A stretch of 35,959 nucleotides of DNA from CAZHBA01 sp964530225 (GCA_964530225.1 CAZHBA010000118.1:1-35959); one strand, 5' to 3'; counted from the stretch's first letter, positions 17,878 through 26,931 are shown. Program-made: numbers and translations. Notes: generated by a model not told the origin, from the sequence alone.

Positions 17878-20031
17878 TTAGAATGTCGTTCCAAATTCAC
17901 CCAAGGTTTTAAAGACAACTCGCACAAATATACTGTCTGCCGGAGGCACATCTCGATCCTGGGTAAATGACCGCGTGAAATTTAATGAAAAATCTAAACA
18001 ATCGCAATTATAACGCAGAGAAGCGCCCCACGAACGAAGGCTACCGTTATCGGTGAGATCACGCGTTGCGTTGAAGCCAACGGTCCATTGGTCGGTAATA
18101 TCGGACGCTAGGCCGGCGCGAATTTCCTCGCGCTTTGGAAACTCTTCAGTCTGATCGAAAAAAATGTAATTGACGTCGCCACGGATAGCCCGACCACCTG
18201 CGTTGGCCGTGACTTCAGTACGTTTGGCCGTAAAGTTGTCGGTGTCGAGGCGGGTTTTGTAAACTAGGTCGAGAAATTTATTTGGCGAAATCGTCAGGCG
18301 CCCGACTATATCCGATTGGTTGTTGAGGCCAGAGCCACTGGCGAATGTGTTGGTTTTTCGGAACTGATACGACTGACCGATAAAAACCGTGCTATTGCCG
18401 CCACCGTCGCCATACAGACCGCTACGCAGTCCGTATACGACGCGATTACCACCTTCGACGCGGTCTTTTCCGGGGAACCGGTTAGGGCTGAATAAATTCG
18501 TTTCGTCGAATTCAACTGCTTGGCTGTCCTCGTTCGGGATTCTTTCCGGATTGCTACCGTTTGGCGCTAGGATTAACGCTGCGATCGGTTCGATTAGCAT
18601 ACCGCTCGATTTACTGCGCCGAATCCAAGGCCATCGCCAATCCGCTATTAACTGTGGAAAAATGCGGCCGGTTAGACCGGTCTCGGTATCACCTGAAGTA
18701 ACAGGGACGTCTGCTACATTGTATAGGTCGGCCTGAACGGAACCACCGATGGTTGTGACAATGCCGTTCTTGCTGATGTGAGGAAGGTGCCAACCGGCGG
18801 ACAAGCTGAGACGTTGGCTCGACGTACCCTCATCGCGTCCCAATGATTGGAAATTGGCGTCGAAGTTTGTATAGGCACCGTACTTTCCGGGTGCGCTGAC
18901 AAAATTGTAGTCGACCTTGGGCAAGACGAGCGGAATTTCTTCTTGCCTGTCGCCCGAGCGAAGACCCTGGAAATATATGCCTTCTGCCACCGTATAACTG
19001 CGCGATCCAAACCGCTCTACAAATGCGCGGCTGGCCAAAGTGTTACTGCCGGGGAATCCAAAGCGGGCAAGATAGGTGTCATCGGAAGCTAAATTTACAT
19101 CAGTACCCCAACGCCAATTCTCGTCGATGTCAAAGCGCGCCTTGGCGTCGATATGACCCCGACCCCGGCCTTTGAGCCTGCTGTCGTCGCTAATATCGTA
19201 AATGCCGCTAAGCTTAGTTTGCAATTTGCCATTGCTGAATAGCTGCCGGTAATCGCCGGTGACGAGCGGGTAGTTCGCTGCGAAAAATGTTGGTTCGATC
19301 GTCAGATCTTTATCGCGCGATATGGCCCAGAAAAATGGTGTGGTTAGCGATGTCCCTAACGTGTCGGAAAGACTAAATGCGGGCGTTAACAGTCCGGTTT
19401 TTCGTTCAACAGTTGGATCCGGATGGCTCAGAAAAGGGGTGTAGGCGATCGGCACGCCGAGCAATTCCAATCTCGCGTTCCGATACACAACTTCTTTGCG
19501 GTCCCGGTTATGGGTAACCTTGGATGCTTTGATATTCCATAACGGTTCACCGTCGAACCCAATGCAGTTGCGGCAGGCGGAGTAGATTGCCTGGTTGAGC
19601 CGTGTTTCGACACCGCCGCGCCGCTGCGCACTGACGGCGGCGAGCCGTGAGTTGTCCTTCAGCAACATGCTAAAACCGCGTAGAAAGCCCTCGCGCATAT
19701 CGTCGGTCAACTCGGCAAATTCGGCGAACAAAACCTCGCCGGTGGGCTCCATGAGAATAACGTTGCCGGATGCGGTTACAACATCGTCGCGCTGGTTATA
19801 GGTCACCATATCCGCTAGCAAGACCCGGTCGCTCTGGCTGATTTCGACATTACCCTTTGCCGTCGCGATACCCAACTCGTCGTCGAAGCGGAGCTCGTCG
19901 GCGGTCATCAGGATCGGCACATCGCGCTCGAACGTCTGGGCGTAGGAGAGGATGGGTAACGTCAGCGCTAAGGCGGCAACAAGAATTACTATTCTCAGGG
20001 GAAACACCAACCCGTCGCACCTGGCATGCAT
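17878..20031 (-). CDS. lptD: LPS-assembly protein LptD
   Basis: LptD is the outer-membrane beta-barrel that inserts lipopolysaccharide into the outer leaflet. The 717 residues start with a signal peptide (about 1-31, hydrophobic core IVILVAALALTLPI). The periplasmic OstA/LptA-like beta-jellyroll follows (ILMTADELRFDDELGIATAKGNV). A Cys pair (SACRNC) precedes the conserved PLWNIKASKVTHNRD and the plug/barrel entry GVPIAYTPFLSHPDP. The barrel ends in phenylalanine (EFGTTF), as expected for a BAM signal. Its ATG overlaps the lptG stop by four bases (ATGA). Its presence implies an LPS-bearing cell envelope. Confidence 0.95.
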   Translation of the reverse strand: MHARCDGLVFPLRIVILVAALALTLPILSYAQTFERDVPILMTADELRFDDELGIATAKGNVEISQSDRVLLADMVTYNQRDDVVTASGNVILMEPTGEVLFAEFAELTDDMREGFLRGFSMLLKDNSRLAAVSAQRRGGVETRLNQAIYSACRNCIGFDGEPLWNIKASKVTHNRDRKEVVYRNARLELLGVPIAYTPFLSHPDPTVERKTGLLTPAFSLSDTLGTSLTTPFFWAISRDKDLTIEPTFFAANYPLVTGDYRQLFSNGKLQTKLSGIYDISDDSRLKGRGRGHIDAKARFDIDENWRWGTDVNLASDDTYLARFGFPGSNTLASRAFVERFGSRSYTVAEGIYFQGLRSGDRQEEIPLVLPKVDYNFVSAPGKYGAYTNFDANFQSLGRDEGTSSQRLSLSAGWHLPHISKNGIVTTIGGSVQADLYNVADVPVTSGDTETGLTGRIFPQLIADWRWPWIRRSKSSGMLIEPIAALILAPNGSNPERIPNEDSQAVEFDETNLFSPNRFPGKDRVEGGNRVVYGLRSGLYGDGGGNSTVFIGQSYQFRKTNTFASGSGLNNQSDIVGRLTISPNKFLDLVYKTRLDTDNFTAKRTEVTANAGGRAIRGDVNYIFFDQTEEFPKREEIRAGLASDITDQWTVGFNATRDLTDNGSLRSWGASLRYNCDCLDFSLNFTRSFTQDRDVPPADSIFVRVVFKTLGEFGTTF

Positions 20032-21128
20032 CAGCCGTCTTCCAAGTGCATGAGTAAAGTCGTTCCTGCCATCAAGCTAACGCCGGCTGGAGTCCAAGCC
20101 GCCAGCACCACGGGAACGGTGCCGCCCAGCCCGATTGCATGGACAACGCTTGTCACGATGAAGAGCAGAAAGGTCGTCAGGATGCCGGCGCTAAGAAGTA
20201 GCAAAACGCCACCGCGACGGCTAAGGCGCATCGAGAAACCGGCGGCAATCATAACCATGGCAATAAGCAGGACGGGTTCGGCTATCAAGGTGTGCAATTG
20301 TAACCGGTGGGGCAGCGCCGAAAACCCGGTTTCCTCAAGTATTCTGATAAATCGCGGTAGGCTCCAAAACGAAACCGTTTCCGGGCTGGCGAAACTATTT
20401 TGAATTTTGTCGGACGTCAGGTCCGTTGTCATGCTGTGAGAAGAAACAAATTCACCGGGTTTCTCGGGACCGGTCAACCAGGCGTCGGTAAAGTCCCATC
20501 GCCCGGCGCTTAATCGCGCGGTTTTAGCGTCGATGCGGCCGATAAATTGGTCCTCTTCGGCCAACAGAAAAACGATGACCTGCTGCAGTTCCACATCGTC
20601 CGGCTCGATCGATTCGGCGTGTATCACGGCTCGGCCGTTTTCGCCGTGGGTTTGTCTTAGCCAGATTCCCGACGACGAGACTGCCAGCAGCGGCGATCGC
20701 CCTGTGAGGTATTCGCCTTCCAACTCTTCGAATTGCGTTAGCAACAGCGACGATAGGGGATTGAGAAGGGTGATTTTGGCGACACCGATCATCACCACCA
20801 CCAGTAAAGCCGGTAGCAGGAATTGCCACACCGAAACGCCTGCCGAGCGTATAACCACCAACTCGTGATTTCGGGTTAGTCGAAAGTAAGTGAGAATGCC
20901 ACCGAACATCGCTGCAAAGGGAACCGCCTCCTGAGCCAAAAAGGGTGCGCGTAGCAATACCATGCTGGTCACGATGGTGGTTGTGGCATCGACTTTTGTC
21001 GAGCTTCGGCGCAGTAATTCGACGGCATCGATCAATATGATGATGGCGATCATGATGAGAAACACCACCAGGAACCACTGCAAGAATTGCCGGCCGATGT
21101 AGATGAATAAAGTCGGGGAAAGGGTCAT
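20031..21128 (-). CDS. lptG: LPS export ABC transporter permease LptG
   Basis: LptG is one of the two permease subunits of the LptB2FGC complex that extracts LPS from the inner membrane. The 365 residues show the YjgP/YjgQ layout: a membrane helix at about 12-34, a coupling region with APFLAQEAVPFAAMFGGIL, a helix near 100-120, a periplasmic beta-jellyroll (about 140-260), and three C-terminal helices. It starts 12 bases after lptF and overlaps lptD. It is called LptG and not LptF because it is second in the operon and directly precedes lptD. Confidence 0.93.
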   Translation of the reverse strand: MTLSPTLFIYIGRQFLQWFLVVFLIMIAIIILIDAVELLRRSSTKVDATTTIVTSMVLLRAPFLAQEAVPFAAMFGGILTYFRLTRNHELVVIRSAGVSVWQFLLPALLVVVMIGVAKITLLNPLSSLLLTQFEELEGEYLTGRSPLLAVSSSGIWLRQTHGENGRAVIHAESIEPDDVELQQVIVFLLAEEDQFIGRIDAKTARLSAGRWDFTDAWLTGPEKPGEFVSSHSMTTDLTSDKIQNSFASPETVSFWSLPRFIRILEETGFSALPHRLQLHTLIAEPVLLIAMVMIAAGFSMRLSRRGGVLLLLSAGILTTFLLFIVTSVVHAIGLGGTVPVVLAAWTPAGVSLMAGTTLLMHLEDG

Positions 21129-21140
21129 CGGCTTCGTGCT

Positions 21141-22274
21141 CTATGGACCGCCAGAAACAGCCGTCGTCTCGCCTTCTACCGTTTGGCTGTTGATCCGCCG
21201 TTCGCGGAACAGAAAAAATGCCATGACGGCTATAGTTCCGATTGGTAATGCATAGGTTAGTGGTACGATCGCCAGCGTCTTTCGCGATAAATTAAACAGA
21301 CCAAGTCCAACAAGTTGGAAAATGACAATGACCGATATAGCGGCAAGAATGCGGATCGTTTGTCCCCGCCGGTTAAAGTCGCCGATCAACAATGCTGATA
21401 GCCCGATAATGGCATAGGCAAGAACGTACAGTGGGGATGTTAGCCGGCGATGCGCTTCGGCAATCAAATCCTTGGCGTAGAAACGGTCGTTTGTGCTGTC
21501 GCCCGGGTGAAGTAAACTGCCGAGAAGTCTCTCCTGCGGCCCGATCCAACGGACTTCGTTGGTCTGACTCAGAAATCCCAGATCAAGCGAGTATTGGTCG
21601 AAATAGAACAGCGTCAAACGTCCAGTCTTCCTGTCGATAAGTTGTTGGCTACCGTTGAACATAATAACGCGCATGCCTTGGTTGGTCTGGGTCGCGGTGC
21701 CGCGCTCGGCAAGGTAAGTCACCGGCTTTTCCGGATCGCGCGCGTCGTGCGCAAATATCCCGCGCATTTCTCCGGCCCCCTCGCGTTTGCGAATGTAGAC
21801 AGTGAACCGATCGCTCGGGGTATTGAACTGCCGCTCCTGCAACAGAATGCTGCCAAATGCGTTGCGGTAACTGAACTGCTGTGTCTTGAAATCCGAGTAC
21901 ATTAGTGGTGTGATATATAGGTAAAGCGAAAAACTTATTGCCGTTACACACAGTGCTAAAATGATACCCGGTGCTGCAATCGACCACTGACTGACGCCGC
22001 TAGCGCGGATGACGGTAAGTTCGCTATCATTCAACAATTTGTTATAGACAGCAAGGATCGCCGCCACGGTGGCGAAGGGCAAAATGATTGCGAGAAATCC
22101 GGGTACGCGGAATCCGATTAATTCAAACAGCACCGATACGGGCAGACCGCGGTTAATGATAAAGTCGATAAGCCGCAGAGACCCGGACAGCGAAACGATA
22201 AGCGTCAGGACTACCGCAACAAAGATCGCCGCGATGACGAGTTGTCGAAATATGTAGCGGTTGATCGCCGTCAT
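21141..22274 (-). CDS. lptF: LPS export ABC transporter permease LptF
   Basis: This is the partner permease of LptG in LPS export. The 377 residues start MTAINRYIFRQL and have helices at about 11-33, 50-76 and 98-120, with the coupling motif PGFLAIILPFATVAAIL and SELTVIRASGVS. The periplasmic jellyroll spans about 130-270, followed by three C-terminal helices and a polar tail. It heads the operon lptF-lptG-lptD-surA-pdxA-rsmA and is divergent from pepA. Confidence 0.94.
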   Translation of the reverse strand: MTAINRYIFRQLVIAAIFVAVVLTLIVSLSGSLRLIDFIINRGLPVSVLFELIGFRVPGFLAIILPFATVAAILAVYNKLLNDSELTVIRASGVSQWSIAAPGIILALCVTAISFSLYLYITPLMYSDFKTQQFSYRNAFGSILLQERQFNTPSDRFTVYIRKREGAGEMRGIFAHDARDPEKPVTYLAERGTATQTNQGMRVIMFNGSQQLIDRKTGRLTLFYFDQYSLDLGFLSQTNEVRWIGPQERLLGSLLHPGDSTNDRFYAKDLIAEAHRRLTSPLYVLAYAIIGLSALLIGDFNRRGQTIRILAAISVIVIFQLVGLGLFNLSRKTLAIVPLTYALPIGTIAVMAFFLFRERRINSQTVEGETTAVSGGP

Positions 22275-22509
22275 TCCCTGCCCGGCTTCGTTGCGAAAGC
22301 CTCCCGCCAGTTGTTTCGCCTATTCATGGTCGCCTGAATTTTCCCGATTCGCGCCAATTTGTAACAGATCGCTTGCGCGCTACAAACAACAGAGCTGAGA
22401 CCGTCTTGCGCTCTGCTAGCGTGTGAACTACACGACAGTACCGCATACGTTGTACCGCCAAGGTGATCAACTGCCGCGCGCCATCGTAGTCAGGTTAGGG
22501 GATGTGAGT
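22275..22509. other. Divergent promoter region between lptF and pepA
   Basis: These 235 bases carry no gene. They must hold promoters in both directions. TTGCGC (from about 22405) and TACACG (about 22428) are 17 bases apart and point toward pepA, but the match to consensus is weak. Confidence 0.35.
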
Positions 22510-24009
22510 ATGAGAATATCATTTGCAGAGTTGAAGATACCCGCGCGAGGAATCATCGTCGTTGGCGTTGGCGCTAACAATAAATTAAGTAGCCAAGCCT
22601 TGCGGATTGACAAACAGGTCGACGGTGCGCTGTCTCGCGCTGCCGCCTCGGCGCGGTTTGCCGGCAAGCTGGGCGAATATCTTGCCGTGCTGGCACCGGC
22701 GGAGCGAAAGAATGCCACCTACCTTCTTGTCGGTACTGGCGTAGGTAAGGAGTTTGGCGAACTGGAAGCCCAGACCTTTGGGGCGGGTGTATACCAGGCC
22801 GTCCAGTCGGTCGATGGCAATGAAGCAACCGTGCTGGCTGACGCGCCAGCCGGAGCGCCGGCCAAGCTTGACGACATAGCGGCACATCTCGGCTTTGGCG
22901 CTGAGCTACGCAGCTACAGCTTCGACAAATACAAAACCGAGGCGGCCGGCACCAACAATAAAACCAAACAGGTGCGTCGGCTGGCCATTATGGTGCGCCG
23001 GCCGGCGGTGGCGCGCCGCCGTTATTCGCCGTTGTCTGCAATCGCTAACGGGGTCGAATTTACGCGCGATCTGGTATCTGAACCGAGCAATGTAAAGTCT
23101 CCCAAGTGGATGTCGGTGCAATGCCGCAAGCTATCCAAGCTGGGTGTGCGGGTCGAGGTGCTGGGTGAAGCGCAAATGCACAAATTAGGCATGCGCGCTC
23201 TGCTTGGCGTTGGCCAGGGTAGCGTGCGCGAATCCCAGTGTGTGGTGATGCGCTGGAATGGTGGCAAGTCCAAAGACAGGCCGATAGCGCTGGTGGGCAA
23301 AGGCGTAACCTTTGATACCGGTGGTATCTCAATCAAACCGGCCGGAGGCATGGAAGACATGATCTGGGACATGGGCGGCGCCGGGACGGTTATCGGCGCC
23401 ATGCATGCGCTCGCTGGTCGCAAGGCGAAGGCAAATGTGGTCGGCGTCGTTGGCCTGGTTGAAAACATGCCTGACGGCAACGCGCAACGGCCGGGCGATA
23501 TAGTCAAATCGATGTCCGGGCAAACCATCGAGGTGATCAACACCGATGCCGAGGGGCGGCTCGTGCTGGCCGATGTGCTTTGGTATACGCAAAAGCGTTT
23601 CAAGCCCGCTGCCATGATCGACCTGGCAACGCTGACCGGCGCGATTATGGTGGCGTTGGGCCGCGAGTATGCCGGCTTGTACGCCAATAAGAACAAGCTG
23701 GCCGACAGCATTATCAGTGCCGGTAAGGCGGTCGGCGAGAAGTTGTGGCACATGCCGCTCGACGATGCCTACAACAAGCAAATAAATACGCAGCGCGCCG
23801 ACATGAAAAATGTTGGCCCACGATGGGGCGGCAGCATTACGGCGGCTCAGTTTCTCCAGCGTTTTTCCAACGATGTGGATTGGGCTCATCTGGATATCGC
23901 CGGCGTCGCCTGGTCGGACACCGACCGACCGTTGATGCGCAAGGGCGCGACCGGGTTTGGTGTGCGCTTGCTCGATCGCTTTGTCCGCGATAATTATGAG
24001 CGCAAGTAG
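22510..24009 (+). CDS. pepA: Leucyl aminopeptidase (M17 family)
   Basis: PepA is a hexameric, two-metal aminopeptidase releasing N-terminal residues, leucine in particular. From ATG at 22510 the protein has 499 residues. The C-terminal catalytic domain has the metal-binding VGKGVTFDTGGISIKP, the WDMGGAG segment and the family signature NTDAEGRL at about 344-351. The N-terminal macro-like domain covers residues 1-160. Upstream codons are open, but the ATG is preceded by AGGGGA and starts at the conserved MRISFAEL. It is divergent from lptF and 20 bases ahead of holC, the usual pepA-holC pairing. Confidence 0.96.
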   Translation: MRISFAELKIPARGIIVVGVGANNKLSSQALRIDKQVDGALSRAAASARFAGKLGEYLAVLAPAERKNATYLLVGTGVGKEFGELEAQTFGAGVYQAVQSVDGNEATVLADAPAGAPAKLDDIAAHLGFGAELRSYSFDKYKTEAAGTNNKTKQVRRLAIMVRRPAVARRRYSPLSAIANGVEFTRDLVSEPSNVKSPKWMSVQCRKLSKLGVRVEVLGEAQMHKLGMRALLGVGQGSVRESQCVVMRWNGGKSKDRPIALVGKGVTFDTGGISIKPAGGMEDMIWDMGGAGTVIGAMHALAGRKAKANVVGVVGLVENMPDGNAQRPGDIVKSMSGQTIEVINTDAEGRLVLADVLWYTQKRFKPAAMIDLATLTGAIMVALGREYAGLYANKNKLADSIISAGKAVGEKLWHMPLDDAYNKQINTQRADMKNVGPRWGGSITAAQFLQRFSNDVDWAHLDIAGVAWSDTDRPLMRKGATGFGVRLLDRFVRDNYERK

Positions 24010-24029
24010 ATAGGCTGAGATCGCCGACC

Positions 24030-24488
24030 GTGACGGAAATTCGCTTTTACCACTTGACCCGCCGGTCGCTGGAAGACGTCTTGCCGGTGATGCTGGAACG
24101 GGTACTGGTGCGCGATAGCAAGCGCGCCGTAGTCATGCTAGGTTCAGCTGAGCGGGTCGAGTATCTGAACGCGCATTTGTGGACCTATAACGACCGTGGA
24201 TTTCTGCCCCACGGTAGCGCCAAAGATGGCACCGCCGAACTGCAGCCGATCTGGCTGACCGACGGCGACGAAAACCCCAACGGGGCGACGGTGTTGTTCC
24301 TCGCCGACGGTGCGGTATCGGACGCGGTCGACGACTATGATTTAGTCAGCACTCTGTTCGATGGCCGCGACGCCGACATGGTCGCGCAGACGCGCGATCA
24401 GTGGCGCACCTATCAGGCGGGCGACCATGAGCTGACCTATTGGCAGCAGACCGACAGCGGCGGTTGGGAGCAGAAGGCCGTAAATTAA
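24030..24488 (+). CDS. holC: DNA polymerase III chi subunit
   Basis: HolC is the chi subunit of the clamp-loader complex and links it to single-strand-binding protein. The 152 residues open with MTEIRFYHLTRRSLEDVLP and include LWTYNDRGFLPHGSAKDG and PIWLTDGDENPNGA, the recognised chi pattern. The start is GTG at 24030. It follows pepA closely, an association found in most alphaproteobacteria. Confidence 0.92.
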   Translation: MTEIRFYHLTRRSLEDVLPVMLERVLVRDSKRAVVMLGSAERVEYLNAHLWTYNDRGFLPHGSAKDGTAELQPIWLTDGDENPNGATVLFLADGAVSDAVDDYDLVSTLFDGRDADMVAQTRDQWRTYQAGDHELTYWQQTDSGGWEQKAVN

Positions 24489-24591
24489 CCAAGTGGCCGG
24501 ACCGCTTGCCCCTTCTTGGTGTCACCGATATAACGCGCGCGCCGGATCACAAACAACCCTATACAGATAATGAGTAACGGAATTAAGTCAC

Positions 24592-25014
24592 ATGGCAGTC
24601 GAGCGAACCCTGTCGATCATCAAACCCGACGCCACGCGTCGTAACCTCACCGGTAAGATTATCGACCGGTTGGAGGAGGCGGGTCTGCGCGTTATCGCCC
24701 AGCGGCGAACCCAGCTCACCAAGGAGCGCGCCGAAGCGTTTTACAATGTCCATCGCGAGCGTCCCTTTTTCAACGATCTGGTGGCGTTCATGACATCGGG
24801 CCCGGTGGTGGTGCAGGCCCTGGAAGGCGAAGACGCGATCGCCCGCAACCGCGAGGTCATGGGGGCGACCAATCCGGCGGAAGCGGCCGAGGGCACCATT
24901 CGCAAAGATTTCGCGGAATCGATCGAGGCCAATTCGGTGCACGGTTCCGACGGGCCCGATACGGCAGCCGAGGAGATCGCGTTCTTCTTCTCCGACGACG
25001 AGATAGTCGGCTAA
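24592..25014 (+). CDS. ndk: Nucleoside diphosphate kinase
   Basis: Ndk transfers the gamma phosphate between nucleoside triphosphates and diphosphates through a phosphohistidine. The 140 residues have LSIIKPDA, the loop MGATNPAEAAEGTIR and the active-site His117 in NSVHGSD. ATG at 24592 begins MAVERTLSI, the standard N-terminus; the ribosome-binding site is weak. It is the last recognisable core gene before the accessory region. Confidence 0.97.
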   Translation: MAVERTLSIIKPDATRRNLTGKIIDRLEEAGLRVIAQRRTQLTKERAEAFYNVHRERPFFNDLVAFMTSGPVVVQALEGEDAIARNREVMGATNPAEAAEGTIRKDFAESIEANSVHGSDGPDTAAEEIAFFFSDDEIVG

Positions 25015-25024
25015 ATTCAGAGAT

Positions 25025-25165
25025 CTAATATCAATCGTTTTTGGACGCCTACCAACACGAGAGTGGTAGCCTTCATAACGGATAGCTCCTTTTGCTCGTG
25101 GTCCTTGATGGAAACCACAACTTTGGCACATTACGATGCCGGGAGCGGGAGCCATCCACCCTATC
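25025..25165 (-). mobile_element. Possible remnant of an IS110-like element (left end)
   Basis: On the minus strand a Shine-Dalgarno-like AAAGGAG precedes an ATG at 25076 reading MKATTLVLVGVQKR before a stop at about 25023. This resembles the first residues of IS110-type transposases, where a GVD-x-x-K motif would follow, but the acidic residue is not present. The sequence differs in style from both neighbours and touches a half copy of the palindromic repeat at 25168-25191. I cannot identify it more firmly. Confidence 0.3.
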
Positions 25166-25167
25166 TA

Positions 25168-25191
25168 CTTTGAGTCAAAAGCGGTCGTAAT
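25168..25191 (-). repeat. Half copy of the GTCCGCTTT palindromic repeat
   Basis: Read on the minus strand from 25191, ATTACGACCGCTTT is followed by a short loop and AAAG, after which similarity stops. The left arm differs by one base from the perfect copy at 31636-31649. The break coincides with the start of the transposon-like remnant, as if that element had landed in the palindrome. Confidence 0.5.
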
Positions 25192-25204
25192 TACACCCGC
25201 CAAT

Positions 25205-26077
25205 TTATGGTAGCTTTACCCTCGTAAGTGGATGTTGTGGCCGGAATGGATGCTGTTCCGGCTCAACGCTGGCACAAACGATAATTCGCCGAACCACCTC
25301 CACATTCATCACCAGCGCGACGACACCCAGGGTGACAAGGGGCAGGTTCAAGAGGGCGCCGAGGAAAATGACGAATACCCGCACGTCCCGCCCGAGCCGA
25401 AAGTATGAGGCGCCGTGAAGCCGTTGCGCCATCAACCCATCATACTTGTCCGCCGTATAGCTGTTCAGGAACGACCCCACAATCGCCGCGAACCCCAGCA
25501 CGACGGATAGGTTCGTGCCAGTCGCGGCAAATTCGTGCCACATCAGGCCGAACAACAGGATGGCGTCGGCATGTCGGTCGAGGACCGCGTCGAACCAGCC
25601 GCCAAACTCGCTCTGCGAATGCTTCAGCCGGGCGATCTCGCCATCGCAACCGTCGATGATCGAGGCCAGTTGAGCCAACGCACCGCCAAGGGCCAGCGCG
25701 ATCGTAGGATCGAACAGATGATCGACCATGACCAGGAAGAAGGGCGCCTCGCCAGTGCGACCCTTGGCTGCCAGGGCGCTGGCGCCGTTGCCCCGCTCCC
25801 AGTCCTCGGCGCCAACGAAGTCAATCGTGACGCCGCGCCGCCGAGCGATGTCGGAAAAATGGGCCCTGACCGTTTCGGCTTCATGACCGAGGGTGACGAG
25901 GAACCTCCGGATGCCGGCGTCCAGCAGTGTGCAGACGACCCGTTCGGCCAGGGTCAATCCGAGCACCTTGGTCAGGGGTTTCGGTGTCTTGATTTGCGGT
26001 CGAAGCCGCGATCCCAATCCGGCGGCCAGGATCAGCGCCATCTGGGGTGCCGCGTTTGCCAGGTCAGTGTTGCTCAT
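25205..26077 (-). CDS. Fused inositol-1-P cytidylyltransferase / CDP-alcohol phosphatidyltransferase (IPCT-DIPPS-like), internally deleted
   Basis: In thermophiles the bifunctional IPCT-DIPPS protein makes CDP-inositol and condenses it with inositol-1-phosphate. Here 290 residues show a nucleotidyltransferase start (LILAAGLGSRLRP, KPLTKVLG at 15-40, VDHLFDP at 118-124) that breaks off near residue 125. It joins directly to LGGALAQLASIIDGCDGE of a membrane domain. The CDP-alcohol phosphotransferase signature is complete: Asp145, Gly146, Ala149, Arg150, Gly159, Asp163, Asp167. Hydrophobic helices follow at about 171-184, 189-206 and 232-258. Known fusions are well over 400 residues, so roughly the second half of the cytidylyltransferase and the first membrane helices seem lost in frame. 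The phosphotransferase half could still work; the cytidylyltransferase half probably cannot. It overlaps the preceding phosphatase gene by 14 bases. Confidence 0.8.
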   Translation of the reverse strand: MSNTDLANAAPQMALILAAGLGSRLRPQIKTPKPLTKVLGLTLAERVVCTLLDAGIRRFLVTLGHEAETVRAHFSDIARRRGVTIDFVGAEDWERGNGASALAAKGRTGEAPFFLVMVDHLFDPTIALALGGALAQLASIIDGCDGEIARLKHSQSEFGGWFDAVLDRHADAILLFGLMWHEFAATGTNLSVVLGFAAIVGSFLNSYTADKYDGLMAQRLHGASYFRLGRDVRVFVIFLGALLNLPLVTLGVVALVMNVEVVRRIIVCASVEPEQHPFRPQHPLTRVKLP

Positions 26078-26862
26078 CGCCCAAGAATTCTACGATTTCA
26101 TCGCATAGTTGCCGGCTCGACGCCGCGATCAGACTGACGCGGTCGGTCAAGTTTTCCGGCGACTTCAGAGGCGCGCCATCGAGGTCGACGACCCAGCCTC
26201 CCGCCTCGATCACCAATCGTGCGGCGGCGAGGTAGCTTTCCACGGTCAGACGGCCACGCATATCGACATGGGCGTCGGTAGCGCCGGCGGCAATCAAGGA
26301 AAGGGCTCGGGATGCGCAACCGTAGCAGCGCACTCCCCCTGGCGGCGGCCATCAGACGGGCAAGGCCCGGCAACGGAGAATGATGATTGAGTTCGACCGA
26401 AATCATGGCCTCGATAATATTGTGCACCGGCGCGGTTTCAAGCCGGTCGTTGCCGCGCCAAGCCCCGGAACCCATGAGCGCAATCAGAGGCGTTTCCTGT
26501 TTGAGCGACCCGACCAAGGCCGCCTCGACCCAATCGGGATGGAGCGGGGCATCGAGCGGTAGCACGGCGCAGGACAAGGCCGACAAAGGCAATCCCCGCG
26601 TCCAGTTGTCGGACCCGTCCACCGGATCGAGGACGAGACGGTGTCGCGGAGTGCTGGAACCGATTTTCAGACTCCCGCTCTCTTCGGAATCGACGACGAG
26701 CGACAATTTGAGTTCGTTAAGGACAACCAAAGCCGCGTCGTTGGCGACCACGTCGAAACGTTTGACGTCATCACCCTTCGCGTTCCTAGCGTCGCTTCCC
26801 ACGCGCCCCGATTCCATGACCGCGCCCCGCACCCTGCGGTGGAGCATGAGCAACCGCTCCAC
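26064..26862 (-). pseudogene. Inositol monophosphatase-family phosphatase, frameshifted
   Basis: This is an IMPase/FBPase-superfamily phosphatase, expected to remove phosphate from inositol phosphates with Mg2+. The first frame starts with GTG at 26862 (an in-frame TAA lies 17 codons upstream) and has DSEESG and the metal motif DPVDGSDNWTRG. At the run of five G (plus-strand CCCCC, 26335-26339) one base too many shifts the frame; the C-terminal part continues in the next frame as VRCYGCASRALSLIAAG and LAAARLVIEAGGWVVD to the stop at 26064. Rejoined, about 265 residues are full length. It could be a recent mutation, slippage or a sequencing error. It lies between ino1 and the fused transferase. 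Confidence 0.8.
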
Positions 26863-26876
26863 CCAGGGCGAGTCCG

Positions 26877-26907
26877 CGGTCCGGGCAGTGGTCCCCCGCC
26901 CGGACCG
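26877..26907 (-). promoter_or_regulatory. Perfect hairpin between ino1 and the phosphatase gene
   Basis: CGGTCCGGGC (26877-26886) and GCCCGGACCG (26898-26907) are exact reverse complements around an 11-base loop. The hairpin lies 15 bases before the GTG start of the phosphatase gene and 25 bases after the ino1 stop. There is no T-run, so it is not a classic terminator; it may stabilise the ino1 message or mask the next ribosome-binding site. Confidence 0.55.
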
Positions 26908-26931
26908 TTATAGGCAGCTCGATCGTCGGCG

